Shown here one piece after another: positions 1-6,829 of a stretch of 16,304 bases of DNA (its first letter is position 1; each line of letters starts with the position of its first letter). Both the position numbers and the translations under genes were made by a program. The DNA comes from an uncultured Muribaculaceae bacterium (GTDB lineage Bacteria; Bacteroidota; Bacteroidia; Bacteroidales; Muribaculaceae), in contig CAJTRC010000054.1 of assembly GCA_910578365.1 (NCBI GenBank), positions 1 through 16,304 on the forward strand, given 5' to 3'. The notes under the pieces were generated by a model. That model ran no database searches. It had not been told where the DNA came from and saw only the letters and a program-made list of their open reading frames with translations.

Positions 1-16
1 AAGGTGAAGTCTTTGA

Positions 17-71
17 GAATCGCCAATACGTTCATACGCTAAGATTTTTATAATGAACGCTTTGGCGATTC
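17..71. other. Long imperfect stem-loop at the left edge
   Basis: Positions 17-26 pair perfectly with 62-71 (AATCGCCAA against TTGGCGATT, plus one G-C pair). After a 2x2 mismatch, 29-35 (CGTTCAT) pairs with 53-59 (ATGAACG). The AT-rich loop is 36-52. The T-rich stretch after it is only moderate (CATTTGTATTTG), so it may be the terminator of a gene left of the window or a structured spacer. It ends just before the lipoprotein promoter. The pairing is seen directly; the role is inferred. Confidence 0.5.
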
Positions 72-78
72 ATTTGTA

Positions 79-109
79 TTTGATAATTCGATATATTAAC
101 TTAACTTTC
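79..109 (+). promoter_or_regulatory. Promoter of the lipoprotein-mutL operon
   Basis: TTTG at 79-82, a 19-base spacer, then TAACTTTC at 102-109. This matches the Bacteroidota sigma-A pattern TTG-N19-21-TAnnTTTG except for the final base. Transcription would begin near 115-117, about 45 bases before the ATG at 161. Confidence 0.55.
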
Positions 110-114
110 AACTA

Positions 115-135
115 CTTCGGTAATTTTTACCGAAG
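115..135. repeat. Perfect 9-bp inverted repeat in the mRNA leader
   Basis: CTTCGGTAA (115-123) and TTACCGAAG (127-135) are exact reverse complements with a three-base loop. With the promoter proposed at 79-109, this hairpin would form at or near the very 5' end of the operon mRNA. It could protect the transcript end or be a protein-binding site. No T-run follows, so it is not a terminator. Confidence 0.55.
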
Positions 136-160
136 CATTGATTTTAAACACCTAAATAAA

Positions 161-766
161 ATGAAGATTTTACATATAGCGGCAGCGTTGCTGATGTCGG
201 CATCTGTCCTTGGCTCATGTAACGGAAACGGCGGTTCGATGTCGGTCAATGTGGCCGATACCCTGCTGAGTGTCGACAATCTGATGGCCGACCCTCTGGC
301 TTTTGTAGGCGATACCATACAGGTGGAGGGCGAGTGCTCGCACCTCTGCGCCCATGGCGGTACCAAGGCCTTTCTGCAGGGCGACAGTGTCGGTATGACA
401 CTTCGCTGCCAGGCTACTCATGAAATCAACGGCGCTTTCTCGCCCGACTGTGCCGGACAGCGCATGCTCGCACGAGGCATACTGCGCGAAGACCGTGTGG
501 GCCGTGCCGAAATTGACTCGCTCGAGCGCGAATACATGCTCGCTCAGGAGCGTGAGGCTGCACTGGGCAGCAACGACAACACCAAGGCTCCGGCAACCGG
601 CCATTGCGACGCCGATGCAAAGGCCAAAGGACTCGATTCGCTGTCGACCGCCGCTCAGCGCCTGGCTAAAATGCGTAGCGAAATAGACAAACGCCTCAAG
701 GACGAAGGCAAGGACTATATTTCCTATTTCTATCTCGAAACCATAAGTTACGAGGTTAAGGAATGA
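161..766 (+). CDS. Putative lipoprotein, OB-fold-like
   Basis: A 201-residue protein of unknown function. The ATG at 161 is preferred over an in-frame ATG at 53. It starts a clear lipoprotein signal (MKILHIAAALLMSASVLGSC, lipidated Cys20), whereas the upstream extension would be encoded by the promoter and hairpin. After a Gly/Asn/Ser-rich linker comes a compact domain (about 35-120) with the pattern 'FVGDTIQVEGECSHLCAHGG'. It resembles the small OB-fold envelope proteins that carry a C-x3-C pair (Cys59, Cys63); further cysteines are at 83, 97 and 149. The C-terminal third is charged and probably helical. The protein is expected on the periplasmic face of a membrane. Its stop codon overlaps the mutL start (ATGA), so the two genes are likely translationally coupled. 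The lipobox is clear; the fold is inferred and no function is known to me. Confidence 0.8.
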   Translation: MKILHIAAALLMSASVLGSCNGNGGSMSVNVADTLLSVDNLMADPLAFVGDTIQVEGECSHLCAHGGTKAFLQGDSVGMTLRCQATHEINGAFSPDCAGQRMLARGILREDRVGRAEIDSLEREYMLAQEREAALGSNDNTKAPATGHCDADAKAKGLDSLSTAAQRLAKMRSEIDKRLKDEGKDYISYFYLETISYEVKE

Positions 767-2673
767 CGCAGACCGACATAATAAAGCTGCTGCCTGACTC
801 AGTGGCCAACCAGATTGCCGCCGGCGAGGTGATACAGCGGCCGGCATCGGTGGTCAAGGAGTTGGTGGAGAATAGCATAGACGCCGGCGCAACGTCGGTT
901 GAAATAATCATACGCGACGCAGGCCGCACACTGGTACAGGTGGTCGACAACGGCAAGGGTATGTCGCCCACCGATGCCCGTATGGCCTTCGAGCGCCATG
1001 CCACCAGCAAGATAGCGGCCGCCGACGACCTCAACTCACTGCGAACCATGGGCTTCCGCGGAGAAGCTTTGGCATCTATCGCTGCAGTGGCGCAAATCGA
1101 CATGCGTAGCATGCGCCCGGGCGACAGCGTGGGCACACGTCTGATTATAGCCGACTCCAAGGTTGAGAGCCAGGAAGCGGCAGCTTGCGCCCCGGGCACC
1201 AATCTGATGGTGAAGAATATATTCGCCTATCTGCCTGCCAGGCGCAAATTTCTGAAAAAAGATTCCGTGGAGTTCAGCCACATAGTCCATGAGTTCGAGC
1301 GTCTGGCCCTGGTGAACACCGGAGTGGATTTCACGCTGATACACAACGATGTGACCCTGCATCAGCTGCACCGTTCGTCGCTGAAGCAGCGTATCACGGC
1401 CCTGTTCGGCAAAAGCCTCGACCATCAGCTGATTCCGGTGGAAACCGAGAGTTCGATAGTACGCATAAGCGGCTTTGTGACTTTGCCGCAGTATGCCCGC
1501 AAACGCGGCGCGCATCAGTACTTCTTTGTCAATGGCCGCAACATGCGTCACCCTTACTTCCACAAGGCCGTACTCAACTGCTACTCGGAGCTGAGCAGTT
1601 CCGACACACAGCCCTGCTACTTTATAAACCTGGAAGTGGAGCCCGAGCGCATCGACGTGAACATACACCCGCAGAAGCACGAGATAAAGTTCGAGGACGA
1701 GCAGGCAATCTGGCAGATACTCTGTGCAGCCATAAAGGAGGCGTTGGGCAAGGCCAATGCCAGCGGAGCCATAGACTTCGACAGCGACGACGCGCCCGAC
1801 ATACCCTTTTTCGACCCTGACAGCAACGGCCTGCAGCCCGGCGCCGACGTGGATACGTCGTATAATCCATTTGAAGTATCGCGCCCATATACACCGCCGG
1901 TCGACCACGACTGGCAGAAACTTTACGAGGGCTTCTGCAGCCGCGCCGGCGAAAGCGGTCCGGAAGCCGGAGGCAGCCGCCTTGTGGCCAGCCGTCTGGG
2001 CGGAAACCCCGAAAGTGTGGCATCTGTGTGCAGCCGCCTCAACAGCTGTATGGACGATGTGCCTCCGCCTCCGCCCGAGGTCGACCTGGGCCTGGGATTC
2101 GACACACCGGCCACGGCCACACCCATGTTTACACTTCACAACCGCGTGATAGTCACTCCTACCAAATCGGGGCTTATGCTTGTCGACCGCCATCGGGCCC
2201 ATGTGAGGGTGCTGTATGAAAGATTCAGCCGTCAGTTAGCCGAGGGCGACGTGCAGTCGCAACAGCTGCTCTTTCCCGAGGCGGTGGAACTTTCGCCCAC
2301 CGGCAGCGTGGCCCTGCAGACATTCAGTCAGGAACTGTGCGGACTCGGCTTTGACATGGCTTATCTAGGCGACAACACCTGGAATATCACCGCCGTGCCG
2401 TCGATGGCAGCCGGTACCGATGCCGGCGAGCTGCTTATGCGCCTTGTGGAGCAACTCGACCTCAGCGGCGAAGCCCGCGAGTCGTTGCTGATGCCTGTAG
2501 CCATATCCATGGCCCGCGCTGCCGCAGTCAAAGCCGATACCGTGTGGAGCCAAGCCGAAACCGAGTCGCTGCTCTACGAACTGCTGGCTCTGCCGACTCC
2601 CGACTTTACACCCGACGGCCTCACTGTAATACGCACTATAACCAATCAGCAACTCGACAATATGTTCGAATGA
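763..2673 (+). CDS. mutL: DNA mismatch repair protein MutL
   Basis: A 636-residue MutL, which links mismatch recognition by MutS to strand removal. The GHKL ATPase domain (1 to about 330) has its motifs intact: catalytic Glu33 in VKELVENSIDAG, DNGKGM at 62-67, GFRGEALASI at 97-106, FFVNGR at 254-259 and VNIHPQKHEIKF at 299-310. A Pro/Gly-rich linker (about 335-450, with a PPPPP run) leads to the C-terminal dimerisation domain. A possible clamp-binding motif, QQLLFPE, is at 500-506. The usual endonuclease signature DQHAxxExxxxE reads DRHRAHVRVLYE at 475-486, and TPDGLT at 616-621 stands where CPHGRP is expected, so nicking activity is doubtful. The gene overlaps both neighbours by ATGA, placing it in the middle of a three-gene operon. 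Confidence 0.97.
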   Translation: MTQTDIIKLLPDSVANQIAAGEVIQRPASVVKELVENSIDAGATSVEIIIRDAGRTLVQVVDNGKGMSPTDARMAFERHATSKIAAADDLNSLRTMGFRGEALASIAAVAQIDMRSMRPGDSVGTRLIIADSKVESQEAAACAPGTNLMVKNIFAYLPARRKFLKKDSVEFSHIVHEFERLALVNTGVDFTLIHNDVTLHQLHRSSLKQRITALFGKSLDHQLIPVETESSIVRISGFVTLPQYARKRGAHQYFFVNGRNMRHPYFHKAVLNCYSELSSSDTQPCYFINLEVEPERIDVNIHPQKHEIKFEDEQAIWQILCAAIKEALGKANASGAIDFDSDDAPDIPFFDPDSNGLQPGADVDTSYNPFEVSRPYTPPVDHDWQKLYEGFCSRAGESGPEAGGSRLVASRLGGNPESVASVCSRLNSCMDDVPPPPPEVDLGLGFDTPATATPMFTLHNRVIVTPTKSGLMLVDRHRAHVRVLYERFSRQLAEGDVQSQQLLFPEAVELSPTGSVALQTFSQELCGLGFDMAYLGDNTWNITAVPSMAAGTDAGELLMRLVEQLDLSGEARESLLMPVAISMARAAAVKADTVWSQAETESLLYELLALPTPDFTPDGLTVIRTITNQQLDNMFE

Positions 2674-4232
2674 AAGCCTTGCGACTACTACCGACAATAC
2701 TCTTTGCCTGCGCCGCCTGCACCGCTACCGCAGCCATAGGCATAACCGGAGCCGAGGTAGAGGACATACTTTCGCGGCTCGACGACTCGCTGCCAAGGCG
2801 CAACGAGTTCATTGCCCGCCGCCAGAACAGCATCTGCGAGCTGCAACGCGAATTTTATGCCAATCCCGCCACGCGGGTAAAGACTCTCCATGAGATTATC
2901 GACCGATATTCATCGTTCAACAACGACTCGGCCATGTACTATGCCTGGCTGGGAGTCCGTATAGCCGACGGCGACAGCGCATTGCCGTTCAGACTCCGCG
3001 CCACCGCACTGAAGCCGCTGGCCGGTTTCTACGAATCGGCCATGGACGACTTCGCCACATTCGACAGCGTGTCCATTCCGCCCGAGTACAAGGCCGACTA
3101 TTACGACGCCGGCCGCCAGATGTATTCGTTCGTGTACGGGCTCTTTCCTTCGTACCGCGGATTCAACGACAGCATAGGGCGGCAACTACTGCAGATGCAG
3201 CTGCGGCTCCTCGACAAACTGCCCGAGGGCAGTGTGGCCCGGCGCTTCTCCACAGGCGAATACTACATGCTCACCGGCGAGTACGACAAGGCAAAGGCCT
3301 ACTGCCTCGAACTGATGGACGGCAGCGACTCCACCGCAGCCTACAAAGCCCGACTGGCCCACCATCTGGCCACAATAGCACGGCACGAAGGCAACGACGA
3401 CGAGCGTACATACTATCTGGCGGTATCGGCCCTGGCAGACCTTACCGGCGGTACACTCGAAGTGAAATCGCTGCAGGAACTCGGCAGCATGATGTTCGAG
3501 CGCGGCGACGTGGACCGCGCCTACAGCTATCTGTCGATGGCTCTGGAGAATGCAGTGGAGTGCGGGGCATCGATGCGTATGGTCGAAACCGCACGCTCCA
3601 TGCCCATAATCGAGCAGGCACACAGCGGCCAGATTGCCTCGTGGCAACGAATGATTTATGTGGTCATAGCCATTATGGTGCTGTTGTTGGCAGGCATGGC
3701 CACACTGCTGATACTGCTGCGTCGCGAAATGAACAACATGGCCCTGCTGCAGCAAAACCTGCGCTCGGCCAACAAAATCAAAGAGGTATACATAAGTCAG
3801 TTTATGTCGCTATGCTCCATCTATATGGATAAACTGAACAGCTTCAGTAAAATAGTGAGCCGCAAGCTCGCTGTCGGTAAGGTCGACGACCTGTACAGGC
3901 TTACAAACTCCGGCAAGTTTGTGGAGGAGCAGAGCAAGGAATTTTACGATGTGTTCGACAACGCCTTCCTGCATATATACCCCGACTTTGTACGGCAGGT
4001 CAACTCGCTGTTGCGCCCCGACTCGCAGATAGTGCTCAAGGACGGCGAGCAGCTGAATACCGAACTGCGCATACTTGCATTCGTGCGTTTAGGCATACAG
4101 GATAGCCCGCGCATAGCCCAGGTGCTAAATTACTCGCTCAATACAATTTACTCGTACCGCAACAGGGTTAAAAACAAAGCAGTCGACCGCGAGAACTTCG
4201 AGCGCGATGTCATGAATCTGTCGTCGCTATAG
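2670..4232 (+). CDS. DUF6377-type membrane regulator with HTH
   Basis: A 520-residue protein started at the ATG overlapping the mutL stop (ATGA). An N-terminal signal peptide (about 1-22) is followed by a helical, TPR-like periplasmic part (about 30-320, e.g. around YMLTGEYDKAKAY at 199-211). One membrane helix lies at about 328-350. The cytoplasmic part holds a probable coiled segment (about 352-375) and ends in a LuxR-like helix-turn-helix region at about 463-505 (ELRILAFVRLGI, then IAQVLNYSLNTIYSYRNRV). This matches the Bacteroidota family DUF6377, thought to be one-piece membrane transcription regulators. The signal it senses and its targets are unknown. Coupling to mutL may be only co-transcription. 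The family assignment is from memory of its architecture; the HTH and membrane helix are visible. Confidence 0.85.
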   Translation: MKALRLLPTILFACAACTATAAIGITGAEVEDILSRLDDSLPRRNEFIARRQNSICELQREFYANPATRVKTLHEIIDRYSSFNNDSAMYYAWLGVRIADGDSALPFRLRATALKPLAGFYESAMDDFATFDSVSIPPEYKADYYDAGRQMYSFVYGLFPSYRGFNDSIGRQLLQMQLRLLDKLPEGSVARRFSTGEYYMLTGEYDKAKAYCLELMDGSDSTAAYKARLAHHLATIARHEGNDDERTYYLAVSALADLTGGTLEVKSLQELGSMMFERGDVDRAYSYLSMALENAVECGASMRMVETARSMPIIEQAHSGQIASWQRMIYVVIAIMVLLLAGMATLLILLRREMNNMALLQQNLRSANKIKEVYISQFMSLCSIYMDKLNSFSKIVSRKLAVGKVDDLYRLTNSGKFVEEQSKEFYDVFDNAFLHIYPDFVRQVNSLLRPDSQIVLKDGEQLNTELRILAFVRLGIQDSPRIAQVLNYSLNTIYSYRNRVKNKAVDRENFERDVMNLSSL

Positions 4233-4438
4233 GAAAAATTTATTTCACAAAAGTAGCAAAAATAGGTCAGGAAGGTGTATTTATGTTCAATAACATAGTT
4301 TTACATCAAAAAAATAGTTATATTTTAGATTTTTTCACTAAGATGTAATTGGTTAAAAATCAACAATGTAGCTCTTGCAGATCCTTGTACGTGTCTAAAT
4401 ATGGCCTGACGCTTGTTCGCAATGTGGAAAAAATGTCG
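4233..4438. other. AT-rich spacer without a gene
   Basis: I see no coding region or RNA gene here. The only structure is a weak hairpin, TATGTT-CAAT-AACATA (4282-4297) followed by GTTTT. It might be a weak terminator for the operon to its left. Confidence 0.4.
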
Positions 4439-4446
4439 TAACTTTG
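4439..4446 (+). promoter_or_regulatory. Promoter -7 box of the candidate small RNA
   Basis: TAACTTTG is a perfect match to the Bacteroidota TAnnTTTG box. The upstream element is weak: TTC at 4416-4418 with a 20-base spacer, or TTG at 4413-4415 with 23. Transcription would start near 4453. No plausible reading frame follows for more than 200 bases, which points to a non-coding transcript. Confidence 0.55.
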
Positions 4447-4452
4447 CATAGT

Positions 4453-4640
4453 AAAAATGAAATGACGCATAAGATTCAATTTCAATTTTAGGGTTAGTAT
4501 AGATTGTTAGTATTCAGACAACAATGGCCGTCTTCATTGAAGGTGGTCTTAAAAAAATGTGTTTTATGTTAGTTATGTAATTGTTTTAAGTCATTAAAAC
4601 GCGATCAGGGCACCTTCGTGAGAAGATGCCCTGATTTGTT
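4453..4640 (+). ncRNA. Candidate small RNA, about 190 nt, possibly 6S-like
   Basis: The stretch is bounded by a perfect promoter box and a strong terminator and holds no credible ORF (ATGAAATGA closes at once). The ends can pair: AATGAC (4461-4466) with GTCATT (4590-4595), then GCATAA (4467-4472) with TTATGT (4573-4578) across a bulge. Internal hairpins are 4503-4508 with 4520-4525 (ATTGTT/AACAAT), 4526-4535 with 4539-4548 (ten pairs counting G-U), and the alternative 4583-4589 with 4594-4600. End-to-end closure around an open middle recalls 6S RNA, which Bacteroidales carry in a divergent form, but I do not recognise the sequence. It could instead be a regulatory leader of the ATP-grasp-like gene, with the terminator as an attenuator. 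The start and end are inferred. Confidence 0.5.
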
Positions 4641-4641
4641 T
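4604..4641 (+). terminator. Intrinsic terminator of the candidate small RNA
   Basis: ATCAGGGCA (4604-4612) pairs with TGCCCTGAT (4627-4635). Inside, after one C/A mismatch, CTTC (4614-4617) pairs with GAAG (4622-4625) around a GTGA loop. The T-rich tail TTTGTTT follows (the stem's last T included). The stem is 13 pairs with one mismatch. Confidence 0.75.
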
Positions 4642-4663
4642 CCAAAAATAATTGCTAAATTTG
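4635..4663 (+). promoter_or_regulatory. Promoter abutting the ATP-grasp-like gene start
   Basis: TAAATTTG at 4656-4663 matches TAnnTTTG perfectly but ends only four bases before the ATG at 4668. TTTG at 4635-4638, inside the tail of the preceding terminator, could be the upstream element, though its 17-base spacer is short. Initiation about seven bases downstream would fall at the start codon and give a leaderless mRNA. Confidence 0.5.
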
Positions 4664-4667
4664 CGAC

Positions 4668-5783
4668 ATGAAACTCCACTTGTTCTATCCCGAAAACGAC
4701 CTGGCGCTTGCCTCCGGCAAGGCCGGCTATACACCGCCGCCCAAGGTAATGGACCTGCGACGCGCCGGCGCGGTGCTGCCCCTGTGGTATGGCGACCCCG
4801 GCGACAAAGTGTGCACTACAGGTGTCAGCGCTGCCAGGTTCGACAGCATGGCGGAGCGTTTCGACCTCCGTACCGATGTTTTTGACCATACATACCACAG
4901 CGGCATGCAGCCGGCACCATGGGGATGGTCGGAGGCTTCGGCCTCATTGCTCCGGCAGCAGGGAGTACCTGCCCAAGCTTTGCCGGGTTCGGAGCGTCTG
5001 GAACAGATACGCAGCCTGTCGCACCGCCGTACTGCGGCGGTAGTACACGGGCTTGTGGCGGCTCAGTTGCCCTTTGCAATCGCTCCGGCGGCAGTGGAAT
5101 GTATGGCTGTGGAGGCCCTGCCTGCGTTGCTGGAGTCGGGCCGAGGCTTTATGGCCAAACTACCGTGGTCGAGCAGCGGACGCGGACTGCTTGACTCGCG
5201 CAAATGCAGTGCCGCCCATTTCATACGCCAGGCATCCGGCATGATTCACAGTCAGGGCAGTTTTATGCTGGAGCAGGCTTACGACCGAGTGTTGGATTTC
5301 GCCATGCTCTTTGATTGCGAAGACAGTGGCTGCTTCTTCAGAGGCTACTCGCTGTTCTCAACAACCGCTTCCGGACAGTACAGCGGCAATCAGCTGCTGC
5401 CCGATGCCGAGATAGAACATCGTCTGGCCCGATATATACCCGTGGCACAGCTCAACCGGGTGTCTGTGGCTCTTGAAGCTGCGCTAAGGCAGGTGTGCGG
5501 CGATGTGTACCGAGGCCCGATAGGTGTCGACATGCTTGTGGCCGACACTCCGCGAGGCTATCTGCTCGATGCCACAGTGGAGATAAACTTCAGAATGACT
5601 ATGGGCCGAGTGGCCCGTGTACTCAGCGACCGATTTGTGGCTCCGGGCCTTGAAGCCACATTCTACGTGCGACCCGGAGCGGCCCCGGCCGACACTGCGG
5701 TGGTGGAGAATCACCGTTTTGCCGGCGGCGTGTTGCCGCTTTCGCCTCCCGGCTCGCGCTTTGCCTTTGTGATACATAGCTGA
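4668..5783 (+). CDS. ATP-grasp-like protein, substrate unknown
   Basis: A 371-residue protein. The N-terminus, MKLHLFYPENDLALASG, resembles the start of a conserved Bacteroidota hypothetical family, which supports this ATG. The second half has ATP-grasp features: FMAKLPWSSSGRGLL at 161-175 (possible nucleotide-binding Lys164 and a Ser/Gly-rich loop), FMLEQAYDRVLDFAMLF at 199-215 (Glu202 as in the hinge), and GPIGVDML at 283-290 followed by DATVEINFRMTMGR at 301-314. Asp288, Glu305, Asn307 and Arg309 there are in the usual metal- and phosphate-binding pattern. Such enzymes join a carboxylate to an amine or thiol using ATP. No signal peptide is evident, so it is expected in the cytosol. It stands alone between a candidate small RNA and a convergent gene that overlaps its last 73 bases, so context gives no substrate. 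The fold is inferred from motifs. Confidence 0.8.
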   Translation: MKLHLFYPENDLALASGKAGYTPPPKVMDLRRAGAVLPLWYGDPGDKVCTTGVSAARFDSMAERFDLRTDVFDHTYHSGMQPAPWGWSEASASLLRQQGVPAQALPGSERLEQIRSLSHRRTAAVVHGLVAAQLPFAIAPAAVECMAVEALPALLESGRGFMAKLPWSSSGRGLLDSRKCSAAHFIRQASGMIHSQGSFMLEQAYDRVLDFAMLFDCEDSGCFFRGYSLFSTTASGQYSGNQLLPDAEIEHRLARYIPVAQLNRVSVALEAALRQVCGDVYRGPIGVDMLVADTPRGYLLDATVEINFRMTMGRVARVLSDRFVAPGLEATFYVRPGAAPADTAVVENHRFAGGVLPLSPPGSRFAFVIHS

Positions 5784-6691
5784 TTGTGGGCTTCAACAGC
5801 CTCACGGCAGTTGCGTCGCACATACGAGCTCAGACTGTTGTACTGCAGCCCCAGTCGGTTCGCAATTGACTTCAGAGGTTCGGCAGAGTTGCGGTATAGT
5901 TCTATGGCATGGGCATATTTGTCGAATGTACGGCGTTTTACCTTTTTGCCCGACTCATTCAGCATCATGCCTTCACGCTCCCAAAGTTCGGGCGCGTGTT
6001 CCTTAAGGTAGCGTCGGAATCCGTCGGGTTTAAGGCCCAGCGAAGCCGCTATATCGGTCAGCGACCTGTTGCCGATGCGTAGCTCATCGATTGCAGCTGC
6101 GTACTTTATGGCCGTAGCCGGACAATAGCGCTTGGTTTCAAAAGCCTCGCGGTCGGAGGGCGAGTCGGCCGCCATTACCGCGCCCCGCCGTTCGAACATT
6201 AGTGCCCGGTGCCACAGGCGCAGATGGTTGCGAAACGACGATACCGATAAATCCAGCCTTTGGCAAATTTCGGTAACCGGCAGCGATGTGGTGCGGTACA
6301 TCTCCACAGCCTCGGCGTATTTCATAATCTTCTCTTCCGACACACGGCGTATGCTGCCGTTGCCCGACACTGTACCTGCGCGAGGATACATCATGCCCTC
6401 TTCATACCTGTGGCTGCGGTTCTTCACCAGCTTTTTATGGTAATACCGCAGATGCTGGCGCAGACCGGACGACGATACACCGCAACGATCGGCAGCTTCC
6501 TTTACCGAAATATCCGACCGGCTCAACAGCTCCACGGCCTCGGCGTATGCCTCCTCGGCGTGTGGGCGCACGCCGCGGTGTATGTTGTCGGCAATGCCCA
6601 TACGGCGCCGCTCGGCCTCGCGCCTGGGAATCACATCCGGAAAATGCGCTCTCAGTTGATTGGCCAGCGCCGTACCGTCCAGACCGTACAT
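5711..6691 (-). CDS. Tandem helix-turn-helix repeat protein, open part
   Basis: This 326-codon frame runs from the first ATG after an internal stop. It carries four complete copies of a unit of about 40 residues at 48-87, 124-164, 196-236 and 258-298. The shared pattern is roughly KYAxAIELYRxSxxPLxxIAxRLGLxxxSFRxYLR, followed by basic linkers of 20-35 residues. Each unit looks like a small resolvase- or homeodomain-like DNA-binding HTH. A fifth, N-terminal copy lies across the stop (6692-6829). There is no enzymatic or ligand domain, so the protein may bind a long or repeated DNA site. Translation could restart at this ATG, four codons after the stop, or the gene may be broken. The last 20 or so residues are encoded antisense to the end of the ATP-grasp-like gene. 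I know no characterised homologue. Confidence 0.7.
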   Translation of the reverse strand: MYGLDGTALANQLRAHFPDVIPRREAERRRMGIADNIHRGVRPHAEEAYAEAVELLSRSDISVKEAADRCGVSSSGLRQHLRYYHKKLVKNRSHRYEEGMMYPRAGTVSGNGSIRRVSEEKIMKYAEAVEMYRTTSLPVTEICQRLDLSVSSFRNHLRLWHRALMFERRGAVMAADSPSDREAFETKRYCPATAIKYAAAIDELRIGNRSLTDIAASLGLKPDGFRRYLKEHAPELWEREGMMLNESGKKVKRRTFDKYAHAIELYRNSAEPLKSIANRLGLQYNSLSSYVRRNCREAVEAHNQLCITKAKREPGGESGNTPPAKR

Positions 6692-6829
6692 ACGTGCTAT
6701 CTACGACACATTGCAGTCGATAAATTCGCTGCTGTCACAGGCATTTATGGCCTCGCCGTACTTTTCGCGTGTGAGTTTGCGCTGACCTTTGCTTTTACTG
6801 GGCCTCTTCGGTGTGTTGTGACTTTTCAT
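6692..6829 (-). pseudogene. 5' part of HTH-repeat gene, ended by in-frame TAG
   Basis: Read from the ATG at 6829, the frame gives 42 residues (MKSHNTPKRPSK, then KYGEAINACDSSEF) and then TAG at 6701-6703. Without changing frame it continues IARMYGLDGTALANQL into the long downstream frame. The residues on both sides form one copy of the repeat: KYGEAI before the stop, and IARMYGLDGTAL after it aligning with IANRLGLQYNSL of the last repeat. The stop therefore sits inside a once-continuous HTH. The aligned residue in the other copies is Glu, Glu, Asp or Ser, so a single base change (GAG or TCG to TAG) would explain it. A sequencing error cannot be excluded. Confidence 0.7.

Noticed and set aside
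53..160. Upstream ATG extending the lipoprotein by 36 codons
   Set aside because: The extension covers a stem-loop, a promoter match and a hairpin, and it would bury the lipoprotein signal peptide inside the protein.
1036..2202. A 388-codon open frame on the minus strand across mutL
   Set aside because: It is antisense to a clear mutL with all its ATPase motifs. Its translation is rich in His, Gly, Val and Cys with no recognisable domain, as expected for a shadow of GC-rich coding DNA.
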